Origin: an uncultured Acidimicrobiaceae bacterium
GTDB lineage: Bacteria; Actinomycetota; Acidimicrobiia; Acidimicrobiales; RAAP-2
Assembly: GCA_903906055.1 (NCBI GenBank)
Contig: CAIVIS010000197.1
Location: 1 to 35,932, forward strand
DNA: 35,932 bases
Direction of reading: 5' to 3'
The position numbers were made by a program, and so were the translations under genes. Numbering within the stretch: the first letter of the stretch is position 1; the number at the start of each line of letters is the position of its first letter. The notes beneath the pieces were generated by a model. That model did not search any database and was not told the origin of the DNA. It saw nothing but the letters and a program-made list of their open reading frames with translations. Shown piece after piece: positions 17,056 through 24,675 of the stretch.

Positions 17056-17967
17056 TCATTCGGTAAGGCCAGAACGGAAGTCCGTGAGCATTGCGCTCAT
17101 GATCTCCTGTCGATTGTTCGGCCTGGGTTCTGATGTCTGATTCCTGGGTGTTGACCCGGTACTGGATGAAAGCGCAGATTGCTTACGCTTGCGGTCTTCG
17201 GCCTGCTGGGCCTTAGATCGGAGCGTATCACTGTGAAGCGTCTTTTCACGGTATTGCGGTGTTGCCCAAACGGCGGTGTCAAGTGCCCGCATCATGCCCC
17301 CCTTGAGCGAACCCTCGGGATCAAGGGACTCAGGGGTCTCGAGAAGACGCATGTCGCTCGCAGCGGCGACGATGTTCTTCACGTCCTCGGTGTCGAACTC
17401 GGGATGCTCCACATGAAACTGACTGAGGGCATCACGGAACGAGTTGATGACCAACTGCTTGCGAGTTTCCGCTTGCTGGTTGGCGTAGTCGGCCTGTCGA
17501 CGGGACTCCGCCGCCTTCACTTCGCTCAGTTCAGCGTCGATGCGCTGCTGCTGGCGGTAGAGGAAAATCGACTGTTGATCGTCGGGATCTAGCCACTCGG
17601 GCAGGGAGTCGGTGACATCGACTGCAACCTGTTGGCCGAGGATGGCGTCGCGTACCCGTTTCGCCTTGTCGGGATCTCCCTTGACCTGACGATTGAGCTC
17701 AAGCAGGGCTTGTGCTTCTTCGATGGGCATGATCTCGCCACCGAAGTCGACCAGTCCCGGCGGAAGGATGTCGGGAGTATCGGGGAGGGAGGGAGGCTCC
17801 GTGGATGAGGTGGTCTCAACCTCCCCCCCCGGTGCATCTTCCCCAGCACCCTCAAGGTCAGCGGAAACCTCGGGGTCGGGGAAATCGTTGTGGAGGTCGG
17901 CAAGCATCGCATCAAGATCGAGCGATGGCTCCTCCTGGTCAAAGTCTGGCGCAGTTTCAGACATCAT
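17056..17967 (-). CDS. Scaffolding protein
   Basis: 303 aa, strongly acidic N-terminal third (MSETAPDFDQEEPSLDLDAM...) with Pro/Ser/Thr linkers, then a long helical region (about 130-260) with DAELSEVKAAESRRQADYAN and related segments, and a basic Arg/Lys/Gln C-terminus. An acidic, helical protein ending in a positive tail, immediately upstream of the coat gene, is the classic scaffold layout. The start overlaps the end of the Pro-rich gene. A fusion with a protease domain is not seen. Confidence 0.75.
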   Translation of the reverse strand: MMSETAPDFDQEEPSLDLDAMLADLHNDFPDPEVSADLEGAGEDAPGGEVETTSSTEPPSLPDTPDILPPGLVDFGGEIMPIEEAQALLELNRQVKGDPDKAKRVRDAILGQQVAVDVTDSLPEWLDPDDQQSIFLYRQQQRIDAELSEVKAAESRRQADYANQQAETRKQLVINSFRDALSQFHVEHPEFDTEDVKNIVAAASDMRLLETPESLDPEGSLKGGMMRALDTAVWATPQYREKTLHSDTLRSKAQQAEDRKRKQSALSSSTGSTPRNQTSEPRPNNRQEIMSAMLTDFRSGLTE

Positions 17968-18341
17968 TCACCTGTTGATTGAGAGATCACCCGGCGCATC
18001 TCGTCGGGATCCATCTGAGGGATACGGGCATGTGGTTCTGGACCGCCCTGAGGAGGGCCGGCCTGTGGTGGAGGACCGCCTCCTGGTGAGGGCGATGGCG
18101 CAGGCCCGCCAGGTGGGGGGCCGCCTACAGGAGGTGGCGCACCCCCCCCGGCAGGTCCGGTCGGCTGCGCTCCTCCCGGCTGTTGCGGGTTCTTGATGAC
18201 CCCAACGACTACTTTCTCAAGCGCCATGATTACGTCCATGTGGGCGTCTGGCGCGAGTTTCGCCTGAGTCAGGGCCATGAGAACTTCACCCATGGCATCA
18301 GTGAAGGAAGCGGGAGCCTTACCGGCTCCGCCGGCTGCCAT
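17964..18341 (-). CDS. Pro/Gly-rich head-region protein
   Basis: 125 aa. A helical N-terminal part (about 8-50, with SFTDAMGEVLMALTQAKLAPD) is followed by a 50-residue Pro/Gly/Gln tract and a short acidic-then-basic C-terminus (DPDEMRRVISQSTGE). Small helical proteins with Pro-rich tails upstream of scaffold genes are common in podoviruses. The ATG shares one base with the stop of the upstream 56-aa gene (TGATG), and its end overlaps the scaffold start, so translation is coupled. Confidence 0.7.
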   Translation of the reverse strand: MAAGGAGKAPASFTDAMGEVLMALTQAKLAPDAHMDVIMALEKVVVGVIKNPQQPGGAQPTGPAGGGAPPPVGGPPPGGPAPSPSPGGGPPPQAGPPQGGPEPHARIPQMDPDEMRRVISQSTGE

Positions 18342-18511
18342 CAGAGAATCGCCTCGTCATGAGGTTCGCCGGAAACCCGATCGCTGAACGTCTCGGATCC
18401 GTAGGCATCGTTGGACGTGAATCCCTGCTTGTGGATGACCACGTTGCCGCCGTCTTGGGGAAGCTGTGCTCCCATTGCAATGTGGTGGACGCCATCCTGC
18501 TTGCGAGCCAT
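18341..18511 (-). CDS. 56-aa small protein, unknown
   Basis: 56 aa beginning MARKQDGVHHIAMG and ending in SGEPHDEAIL. AAGGAG lies six bases before the ATG. The sequence is polar with a Gly/His/Asp-rich middle and no membrane segment. Its stop overlaps the next start as TGATG. The combination of a good ribosome site and a coupled junction makes it a real gene, although nothing identifies its function. Confidence 0.75.
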   Translation of the reverse strand: MARKQDGVHHIAMGAQLPQDGGNVVIHKQGFTSNDAYGSETFSDRVSGEPHDEAIL

Positions 18512-18536
18512 GTTGATCTCCTTTAGAAACGTCGAA

Positions 18537-18563
18537 GGGTGCTACCGAAGAACGGTAGCACCC
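18537..18563 (-). terminator. Perfect 11-bp hairpin, attenuator-like
   Basis: GGGTGCTACCG pairs with CGGTAGCACCC around a five-base loop (TTCTT read on the minus strand). Read leftward it is followed by TTCGACGTTTC, not a clean T tract, so full termination is unlikely. It could tune expression of head genes downstream, act as an RNase processing site or stabilise 3' ends. It separates the micro-ORF cassette from the head genes. Confidence 0.55.
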
Positions 18564-18597
18564 TGATCGACTCTGACGGGGTTTTTAGCCCGACAAG

Positions 18598-18648
18598 CTA
18601 CTTGCGCTTGCCGTGGCGACCACCGTGACGCTTTCCGCGACGGGCCAT
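18598..18648 (-). CDS. 16-aa very basic micro-peptide
   Basis: ATG-initiated ORF encoding MARRGKRHGGRHGKRK, 16 aa with nine Arg/Lys and two His. A GGGGGTGG element stands five to twelve bases upstream. It resembles small Arg/Lys-rich DNA-condensing peptides. It lies in a cassette of similarly basic short ORFs. Because it is so short, chance cannot be excluded, but the ribosome site and company make it credible. Confidence 0.5.
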   Translation of the reverse strand: MARRGKRHGGRHGKRK

Positions 18649-18696
18649 TGTTCCACCCCCTTCCTGTGACGAAGAAGTGATGGTTGACACCGCCGT

Positions 18697-18846
18697 CTAC
18701 CGACCTGCTCGGTGGCTGACGCGCTTGGTGTGTGACCGACTGGTGCTCTTGGTCTGAGCGAGAGGGTTCTGCTTGGAGTTGGAGCGGTTGGCTCCAACCC
18801 TCTTCCGGCCCCGCTGGGCCTTGCCACTCTTAGCGAGATGTCGCAC
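18697..18846 (-). CDS. 49-aa basic protein, GTG start
   Basis: A longer reading to 18909 exists but the GTG at 18846 has AAGGAG five bases upstream, so it is preferred. The product, [20 protein letters not shown]..., has many Arg/Lys/Ser and no hydrophobic core, so it probably binds nucleic acid and is unstructured alone. Its ribosome site lies inside the end of the upstream gene (17-bp overlap), coupling the two. Confidence 0.65.
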   Translation of the reverse strand: MRHLAKSGKAQRGRKRVGANRSNSKQNPLAQTKSTSRSHTKRVSHRAGR

Positions 18847-18997
18847 GCTTGCTCCTTCTTTTGGATTTCCTCGACGGGTGACGGCGAGAGTTTGAGAGAG
18901 CAGCCGCAACGGCCTGCTTCTGGTCGTGACCGGAGTGAACCATCTCGCTGATGTTCTTTGAGATGGTTGCTCGGCTAGATCCAGATTTGAGTGGCAC
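18830..18997 (-). CDS. 55-aa conserved phage small protein (MPLKSGSS type)
   Basis: GTG-started ORF giving [20 protein letters not shown]..., 55 aa. The N-terminal 37 residues match a pattern recurrent in many phages: 'MPLK.G.S...IS.NI.E...SG..QKQAVA.AL'. The C-terminus ([18 protein letters not shown]) is highly basic. The function of the family is not known to me. The last 17 bases overlap the next ORF and carry its ribosome site. The start has only a weak site, and coupling to the ORF ending two bases upstream is likely. Confidence 0.75.
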   Translation of the reverse strand: MPLKSGSSRATISKNISEMVHSGHDQKQAVAAALSNSRRHPSRKSKRRSKRATSR

Positions 18998-18999
18998 GT

Positions 19000-19098
19000 C
19001 TAGAACGCTCTCCGTGTGGACCGCCGGGGTCCGAATCGTCTCATTTGGTACTTGCTTCCAGGCCGGCGACCCTTGGCAGATCTTTTGCTACGGACCAC
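19000..19098 (-). CDS. 32-aa basic peptide, in frame after a TGA
   Basis: GTG-started ORF, 32 aa: [20 protein letters not shown]... with 14 Arg/Lys. It lies six bases after the TGA of the 92-aa gene in the same frame, and two bases before the next start. It could be a separate coupled micro-ORF or a basic tail added by TGA read-through. There is no clear ribosome site of its own. Confidence 0.45.
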   Translation of the reverse strand: MVRSKRSAKGRRPGSKYQMRRFGPRRSTRRAF

Positions 19099-19104
19099 GA
19101 TATC

Positions 19105-19383
19105 TCAGTCGTTGTCGCCAGTGGAGGATCCCTGCGTGCGATTGCCCCGATACCACGGCGGGCTGGCAAGGTCACGGGAGGTGTTCTCGTCGTTGTCGAA
19201 GTAGACAACGGGTTCGAACGATTCCATTCCACATCCGTTGTCACCAAACTGAATGTTGGAAGACTCACGGACGTTCTTGGCACCGGCCTGATTGAGTCCG
19301 AGGTTGCCGTCCCAGCCGGTCGACATCACTCGAGTGGGACGCCTGCCGTAGCTGTGTCCTGAGAGATCGGTCATATCTGCCAT
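19105..19383 (-). CDS. 92-aa polar protein, unknown
   Basis: 92 aa beginning MADMTDLSGHSYGRRP, Gly/Asn/Asp/Ser-rich, with NQAGAKNVRESS and GNRTQGSSTGDND. AGGAGTAGGA lies upstream of the ATG. There is no membrane segment and no recognised domain. Genomic position (between a small beta protein and the basic micro-ORFs, after portal) suggests a virion or packaging role. It ends in TGA directly followed, in frame, by the 32-aa basic ORF. Confidence 0.65.
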   Translation of the reverse strand: MADMTDLSGHSYGRRPTRVMSTGWDGNLGLNQAGAKNVRESSNIQFGDNGCGMESFEPVVYFDNDENTSRDLASPPWYRGNRTQGSSTGDND

Positions 19384-19398
19384 GTTTGAATCCTACTC

Positions 19399-19752
19399 CT
19401 AGAAGAAGGTGATTTCCGTGTTTGTGATAAAAAGCCCCCCGGCTGTCAGTACGAACGTAGTCGGGGGAGTGGCAGGGAACGTCATCAAGAACGGTTGCGT
19501 CGGACTCATCACCACGCCGGTATCGCCAGCCACGCCCTTGAAGGTCAGGGTCTGAGCGTTGGCAGTAGAGGGAGTGATGATCATTCCAACGGCCCACGTC
19601 GGGACGGTGATGGTGTTGGTCCCTGAAGCGAGGGTGATGGAGATCGCTTGGTAGTTGTTGCTTGTTGTCGGGGTCAAGTTGTACGGCCCGACGGTCACCG
19701 TTCCGATCGGGACCGACGTGATCTGTCCCTGGATGGTGATTGCTCCTGCCAT
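19399..19752 (-). CDS. Small beta-rich virion protein
   Basis: 117 aa, Thr/Val/Gly/Ile-rich: MAGAITIQGQITSVPIG..., SITLASGTNTITVPTWAVG, FVLTAGGLFITNTEITFF. Alternating hydrophobic residues indicate a beta sandwich like small decoration or tail-associated proteins. It follows the portal gene closely (12-bp gap). Its exact role is unknown. Confidence 0.7.
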   Translation of the reverse strand: MAGAITIQGQITSVPIGTVTVGPYNLTPTTSNNYQAISITLASGTNTITVPTWAVGMIITPSTANAQTLTFKGVAGDTGVVMSPTQPFLMTFPATPPTTFVLTAGGLFITNTEITFF

Positions 19753-19764
19753 GGCGGGATCCTA

Positions 19765-21558
19765 TCAGTGGGGGTGTCCGGTGCCGGGACCGTGCTGTTG
19801 TCCCTTGGCAAGTGCCTGTGCTCGAGCAGCATCTTGCGCTTCTTGCTGCATGCGTTGTTCTATCTGTTCGCTGTGGGGAATGCCGTGGGCCTGGAGCACT
19901 GTGTGGTTGTCCACGACCCCCATCGCCTTGAGAGCGTCGATCTCTTGGATCCTTGCGCCTCGGCTGGTCGGCTTACTGCTACCAGCGTCCACGACCAACT
20001 GGAACCGAAGCGGTGCCAGTCCATCTTTTGTAGGCCGCATGAAGTGATTGGCGGCAAGCTTGAGTGAAGTGGCTGCACCTTCTTCTCCTACGATCGCGAC
20101 AGTCCGGTGGGTGTCGTAGTTGACAATGATGAGGTTGGTAAGGATCTCTCCGAGGGAACCCAGTGCGGATTCCAGATTGCGGAGGCTGGCCCGAATCGAA
20201 ACGAAACCGGCTTCTTGAGTGGCCTGAACCGTGGATTGAGCTTGTCGCTGACTGGGCTGCTGCCCTTTGCTGGTTCCCGAAAGTCCACTGATGTTCTCCA
20301 TCCGCTCAATCCAGAACTTCACTGCGTCCATCACCATCGGCGGGAGGGACGGGGGGGTGAGCCACCCCGGTTTGATGCTCTGAGAGTTGCTTGCCGTCGC
20401 TGCTTTCAGCGTCAGGCGCTGGCCGGCCTTGTTCACCATGGGGGTCCGGTTGATGCCCGACCCTTCCACGTCCATGAACACGGGGTTTGAGATCAGGTTG
20501 ATGTTCGCCATCACCATGGTGAGGATGCCGTTCAGGGCCAACTGGCAAGGAGCGAGGTGGCTGACGATGGGGGTCGACCAGAATTCGCCCATCTCGTCAT
20601 CGACGTAGCGGACGTAAGGATGGATGTCCTGATCCCACAGATCCTTGGCGGTCTCGTTCAAGAGAACGATGGAGCCGGTGTAGAAGATCACCCTCCATTC
20701 GTTGTAGATGACCTTCTCGGGAGAGTCGTGGAGGGGGTTTGAAGAGTCCCGATCCATCTCCACGTTCTCTTTGACCCAGCATTCGTAGACGTTTACGCCT
20801 TTGGTGCCCATCCGCTTGATGTTGGTGCCCTGGCCGGGAGCGCCGAAGGCAACTGGTCCCTGACCGAGGTTGGTGGGGATCCCATCGTTGGAGTACTTAG
20901 GCCAGTTCTCAGTCTGCGGCTTCTTGATGTCGACCTGCTGGTCGGGAGACTCGGACGCCTCCTCGAGCACTTCCCGGCTGATGTCGGGGAAACGGCGCTC
21001 GATCTCGTCGTACGTCCAGCGGTGCTTGACGAAAAAGTACGAAGCGTCATTGAAGGATGTTGCGTTCGGGTCGGGGTAGAACGTCCACGGGTCCACCCGC
21101 TGCATGTCGACATTGCCGTCGCCCGAAGACAAGCCAGAATCCCACACCGCTTTCAGGATCCCGGCCCCGTACAGGCCGGCGTCCCAGATCGCCATGGAGA
21201 TCTGGGATTCCCACCGACCGACCTTGAAGTTGGTCCGAAGCACGGTCTCGAGGTGTTCGCACAGCTTCTCCTCCATCATGGCGTACGGGGAGAACGGATC
21301 CACCGAAGGGTTGAGACTGAACTGAATCTCTTGGTCGGTCATCCACCCAACTCGGGAGCGCATGATCGGAAAGACTTCGGAGTCTCGAGGGTCATCAGCG
21401 GAACGGCCCCACCGGTTCATGGCGAGCATGTAGTTCTTCCGCCACGCATCACTGCGCCGACGCCGTGCTGCTACCGCTTGTTGGAACATGTCAGCGAGTC
21501 GGCCCGTCGTGGACCGGTCCTCGGTGCTCTGATTGTCCTCAACTTGGAGATAGGTCAC
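19765..21558 (-). CDS. Portal protein
   Basis: 597 aa. The N-terminus (MTYLQVEDNQSTEDRSTTGRL...) leads into a helical region with RRRSDAWRKNYMLAMNRWG and 'MRSRVGWMTDQEIQFSLNP', then the wing-like part 'QISMAIWDAGLYGAGILKAVWD' and 'VDPWTFYPDPNATSFNDA', a hallmark pattern of P22/T7-class portals (aromatic 'DP..FYPDP'). Later stem and crown helices include FWIERMENISGLSGTSKGQ and QAQSTVQATQEAGFVSIRAS. The C-terminal 40 residues are Gln/Ala/His-rich. The length is usual for podoviral portals. It follows terminase and precedes head genes, the standard packaging order, and its start overlaps the upstream zinc-ribbon gene by four bases. Confidence 0.85.
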   Translation of the reverse strand: MTYLQVEDNQSTEDRSTTGRLADMFQQAVAARRRRSDAWRKNYMLAMNRWGRSADDPRDSEVFPIMRSRVGWMTDQEIQFSLNPSVDPFSPYAMMEEKLCEHLETVLRTNFKVGRWESQISMAIWDAGLYGAGILKAVWDSGLSSGDGNVDMQRVDPWTFYPDPNATSFNDASYFFVKHRWTYDEIERRFPDISREVLEEASESPDQQVDIKKPQTENWPKYSNDGIPTNLGQGPVAFGAPGQGTNIKRMGTKGVNVYECWVKENVEMDRDSSNPLHDSPEKVIYNEWRVIFYTGSIVLLNETAKDLWDQDIHPYVRYVDDEMGEFWSTPIVSHLAPCQLALNGILTMVMANINLISNPVFMDVEGSGINRTPMVNKAGQRLTLKAATASNSQSIKPGWLTPPSLPPMVMDAVKFWIERMENISGLSGTSKGQQPSQRQAQSTVQATQEAGFVSIRASLRNLESALGSLGEILTNLIIVNYDTHRTVAIVGEEGAATSLKLAANHFMRPTKDGLAPLRFQLVVDAGSSKPTSRGARIQEIDALKAMGVVDNHTVLQAHGIPHSEQIEQRMQQEAQDAARAQALAKGQQHGPGTGHPH

Positions 21559-21989
21559 GCATCCACCGACTCAGACTTCTCTGCCCGCTTGGCATCCCGT
21601 GCGGCTTCAGCCTTGGCGAGTTCCGCTCCGGTGGTTGCCGCATCCTGCACTAGGCGCTGGCGAGTTTGAGCTGCGTAGAACTCTTTCTCTTCTTTGTTGA
21701 TGCCGAACGCTTCGTCATCAAACACTTCGACTACTTGGTAGTCGGCCTCGATGCCGGTGCGGAGGTACGCCTCGGCGGAAGCGGCCTTGGCGAGATCTCG
21801 AGCGTGGCGAGGGGACTCCACGACGGTTCCGAAAGCGGGGGAGTAATGGGCCTCAAAGCTTTTGTCGACCTTGAACTTCCAATCCCGACGTGCCCGGTCG
21901 CCGCACCGGTCGCAGATGACGAAGTCGGCCCGTTTGTCACTGTCTAACGGACCACACTGGAAACACTTGTATCCGTATCTCATTGTCAT
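21555..21989 (-). CDS. Zinc-ribbon protein between terminase and portal
   Basis: 144 aa. The N-terminus holds CFQC (residues 9-12) and CDRC (26-29), a CxxC/CxxC zinc ribbon. The middle is an acidic alpha/beta part (GIEADYQVVEVFDDE) and the C-terminus a long helix rich in Ala/Glu/Lys (AELAKAEAARDAKRAEKSE). Small zinc-ribbon 'FmdB-like' proteins often lie beside terminase and portal genes. It might assist packaging, but this is positional inference. Confidence 0.7.
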   Translation of the reverse strand: MTMRYGYKCFQCGPLDSDKRADFVICDRCGDRARRDWKFKVDKSFEAHYSPAFGTVVESPRHARDLAKAASAEAYLRTGIEADYQVVEVFDDEAFGINKEEKEFYAAQTRQRLVQDAATTGAELAKAEAARDAKRAEKSESVDA

Positions 21990-21995
21990 TGTCCC

Positions 21996-23642
21996 CTAAT
22001 CAAGTGCGTGGTACTCCTGGTCAGCGTAGCCCGTACCGCTACCAACAGCAGGTCTTTCATCAAAGCCGTAGATCTCGGCCATGTTCGGAGCTTCCTCGGT
22101 GATGTTCGTCATCAGCGCAATCATCAACGCCATCACCGTGTCATCGGTTCCGCTGGAAGAAGCCGGTCCCATCTCTACACCGTCTAACAGTGTGTACTCC
22201 ATCATCTCATTGAACGTGCGGTCATCGTGGATGATCAGACTGCGCTTGGTGAGGTAGTGCTGCATCTGACCGATCCCCCACGGCTTGGTCATCATGTTGG
22301 TCGACCAGCCGAAGACATTGCCGAGACGGTTGAGCGGGCGGTCGGGTCGACGCCACTTCCAGATCCACGGGTACTTCATGTGGATCAGAACGGCGATGAC
22401 GCCTGCGCCCCCACCATTGATTTCCACATTTACGGTGGCGTTGTTGTACCAGTACCCCAAGTTGGCGATCTGTTCGGCAAGGTCATCGGTGGTCAGATGC
22501 CCGTGCCACACGGCTACCTGTTCCATAGTGGTCCGGTTCAGCACCTGGATGCAGCAAGGGTCACCGGTCGTTGTCCTCGAGGGGTCAGCGGCTACGACGT
22601 ACTTGTACCGTTTCTTCGGATCCGGCATCTTGAAGACCTTCAAGTTTCCGCTGAAGTCCTTCATGAAGCGGAGCTGGCCGTTGTCGTTGATCAGGAAGCC
22701 CCTAGACATCCCAACCACTTTGCCCATGTACTCATCACCCGGTGGCAAGTAGCAATCCGAAAGCGCTTCCAAGGGAAAGACGTTGTCACCAGTGGAAAGG
22801 AACGCCTCCATCCAGGTGCAGGGGTACTCCTGGGCGAACATGTCCTCGTCGCCGTTCATGAGTCGGATCTGCCGGCGTCGCCATGCCAACTGGCCCAACG
22901 TCAACCCGTAGCGCTCGGCCATGTCTTTCTCTTTGGGCGTGCATTGCTCTTTGGTCAGAGTGGTGCGGCGGATCTTGTAGTCGTAGTGCTTGAACCACGG
23001 AAAGAACAATGCCGTGTACTCCGACTCGCCCCGCACGGCCTTCATCCATTCGTCGTAGAAGAACCCGCCGACCCCGTTGGCGGTCGATTCGAGGATCACA
23101 ATTGTTCCGTGCCGGTTGGGGATAGCGTTCATGAGCGATGGCATCAGATCCTCGGCGTTATCCCAGAACGCAACTTCAGATGCATGGACGGCCTGAAGCG
23201 TGGACCCTCGTCCGACTTCCCGACCCTTGGCCGACTCCACACGGAAGTTGGAGAGTGTCTCAGCCCACGACAATCGCCGCGTACTTGATCTTGTTGTGGT
23301 GAACAGGCTGCGGTAGGGCCAGAGATCCCACATCAGCTTGGTCATTTCAAAGAGGTTCTCGGAACCCTCCCGATCTTTGGACATGACGAGGCTGTTGGAG
23401 CCGGGGAACATGAAACACCACAGGAACAGCAAACCCTCCGTGATGGTGGAGATGCCCAACTGGCGACCCTTCAGCACGATGATGCGAATGGGTTTGCCCT
23501 GGTTGTGCTGGTATTCGACCTCGTTGATGAACTCCCTCTGTGCCCAGGCGAAAGGATCGTCAGGGGAAAGACAGCGAAGCTTCGAGTCCTTATCCTTGAT
23601 CGTCAGCCGTGTCATCCACGGCCACAAACGCAGATTGCTCAA
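21996..23642 (-). CDS. terL: Terminase large subunit
   Basis: 548 aa from a TTG start (GGGAG seven bases upstream); an ATG nine codons later is an alternative. The ATPase has a Walker A-like LKGRQLGIST (57-66), a Walker B-type strand LQAVHASEVAFW (149-160) with Glu156 as catalytic candidate, and a coupling motif ILESTANG (183-190). The RNase-H nuclease half has YVVAADPSRTTTGD (349-362; Asp354), VNVEING (405-411; Glu408) and GTDDTVMA near the end. These are the expected motor and nuclease motifs, so the enzyme looks intact. It acts at the portal vertex, cutting and pumping DNA. The motif set alone does not distinguish headful from cos packaging. It overlaps the small-subunit candidate by 53 bases. 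Confidence 0.93.
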   Translation of the reverse strand: MSNLRLWPWMTRLTIKDKDSKLRCLSPDDPFAWAQREFINEVEYQHNQGKPIRIIVLKGRQLGISTITEGLLFLWCFMFPGSNSLVMSKDREGSENLFEMTKLMWDLWPYRSLFTTTRSSTRRLSWAETLSNFRVESAKGREVGRGSTLQAVHASEVAFWDNAEDLMPSLMNAIPNRHGTIVILESTANGVGGFFYDEWMKAVRGESEYTALFFPWFKHYDYKIRRTTLTKEQCTPKEKDMAERYGLTLGQLAWRRRQIRLMNGDEDMFAQEYPCTWMEAFLSTGDNVFPLEALSDCYLPPGDEYMGKVVGMSRGFLINDNGQLRFMKDFSGNLKVFKMPDPKKRYKYVVAADPSRTTTGDPCCIQVLNRTTMEQVAVWHGHLTTDDLAEQIANLGYWYNNATVNVEINGGGAGVIAVLIHMKYPWIWKWRRPDRPLNRLGNVFGWSTNMMTKPWGIGQMQHYLTKRSLIIHDDRTFNEMMEYTLLDGVEMGPASSSGTDDTVMALMIALMTNITEEAPNMAEIYGFDERPAVGSGTGYADQEYHALD

Positions 23643-24030
23643 CTTCGTCTCCCTCGATCTCGATGATCTTCTTCTCGGCGATGATGGCGAGCAGATCGTC
23701 CCGTGCCCGTGCCACCTCTTCTGGGGTCTGGCGCACCGACGTTGCGAGCGCCTTGCCCATGAGCGCCATGGTCGCCTTGAGCTTGAGCTCGGGCGATCCC
23801 CGGTTGATGGTGTGGAGCATCTGTTCGTATGCTTCCCACGTCAGGAACGAGAGCGCTTCAGACAGTTCTGCCGTCCCATACCGACCCCGTCGCACGTTGA
23901 TGGCGAAGGCTTGGGTCACTTCGGGGTCCATCTCAAACATGTTCGCCAGTGCCGTCGGCGGAATGCCGGCCTTCAAGCCACGACGAAGAAGCTCGATGAG
24001 GGTATCGGGGCTGAGGGTGACGTTACTCAT
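23590..24030 (-). CDS. Probable terminase small subunit
   Basis: 146 aa, mostly helical. The N-terminal part (LSPDTLIELLRRGLKAGIPPTALANMFEMDPEVTQAFAIN) reads as a helix-turn-helix, as expected for the DNA-recognition domain of small terminases. The middle has LKLKATMALMGKALA and the C-terminus is acidic. It is immediately upstream of, and overlapping, terL. There is no direct sequence proof of pac or cos binding. Another regulator is possible but less likely given location. Confidence 0.7.
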   Translation of the reverse strand: MSNVTLSPDTLIELLRRGLKAGIPPTALANMFEMDPEVTQAFAINVRRGRYGTAELSEALSFLTWEAYEQMLHTINRGSPELKLKATMALMGKALATSVRQTPEEVARARDDLLAIIAEKKIIEIEGDEVEQSAFVAVDDTADDQG

Positions 24031-24370
24031 CGTTCGACTCGGCTCCGGTTAGTCGGATCAGGCAAGCAAAGGGCATTTCGGCCAACGCACGGAACACTTC
24101 GTGGCGATGCTCCCACGGCACCTCAATGGTGAGGTTGATGTTGCCTTGACTGGTGGTCGACTGCTTTTGAATGATGCCGAAGAAGTGGTACTCGTTGGCC
24201 GGCTTCGGGGCCTTGACAGCAAAGTCAGCGAGGGCCATGGCAATCCGCTCACGCTCTTGGATCGTCTGTTCGGAATCGTCCTCTAGTGCGGCAACTCCGA
24301 ACCGCTCAGCGGCGTCGATGACTGCCATGGCGTCATCGTCTGAAGCAAGTCCTCCTCCTCCGCCGCCCAT
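24023..24370 (-). CDS. Hypothetical protein upstream of small terminase
   Basis: About 115 aa from the ATG at 24370 (MGGGGGGLASDDD...). The same frame stays open to 24685, with another ATG at 24622 that gives a polar, coiled-coil extension, and an ATG at 24328. The start is uncertain: none has a strong ribosome site, and third-position GC is low upstream of about 24370, suggesting the upstream part is not the main coding frame there. The C-terminal domain has EYHFFGIIQKQ and IEVPWEHRHEVFRALAEMP, a compact alpha/beta pattern I do not recognise. Its end overlaps the small terminase start. Confidence 0.55.
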   Translation of the reverse strand: MGGGGGGLASDDDAMAVIDAAERFGVAALEDDSEQTIQERERIAMALADFAVKAPKPANEYHFFGIIQKQSTTSQGNINLTIEVPWEHRHEVFRALAEMPFACLIRLTGAESNDE

Positions 24371-24675
24371 CCCGCTGTCTCGGGCAAATCGCTCAAATCG
24401 ATCTCGGGTTCGCTCAAGCTCTCGGATTCGTTCTTGTTCATCGGCAAGCTCTCGCTCTGGCTCGGTGAGTCCCGGCCCAGCATAAGCAACTCGGTCATCG
24501 TGGCTAGTCTCCCCGTGACTTCCCTCAGGGAAGTTGTGAAGGAAACCGAGATCGCTGTCGTAGTCTGTTCCACTGCCTTCAGCGTCTTCGTCTGTGATTC
24601 GTTCGATGACTTCACCATCCATGCGATCAGGGCCAGAAGGGCCACCAACACTACCGACTCTTCCGCACGCCTCAC
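24283..24675 (-). CDS. Single-pass membrane protein with helical ectodomain
   Basis: 130 aa from GTG. Residues 8-21 (VVLVALLALIAWMV) form a transmembrane segment. Residues about 22-65 are a polar helix (SQTKTLKAVEQTTTAIS), and the rest is Ser/Glu/Pro-rich and acidic. The GTG overlaps the upstream stop as GTGA, which strongly suggests coupling. Third-position GC is high in this frame. The shape resembles an i-spanin or other lysis-accessory protein, but its location beside terminase and the lack of a lipobox partner leave function open. Confidence 0.6.
   Translation of the reverse strand: MRRAEESVVLVALLALIAWMVKSSNESQTKTLKAVEQTTTAISVSFTTSLREVTGRLATMTELLMLGRDSPSQSESLPMNKNESESLSEPEIDLSDLPETAGWAAEEEDLLQTMTPWQSSTPLSGSELPH

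Noticed and set aside
22227-23288. 353-aa plus-strand frame opposite terL
   Set aside because: Antisense shadow; terL carries all expected motifs on the minus strand.
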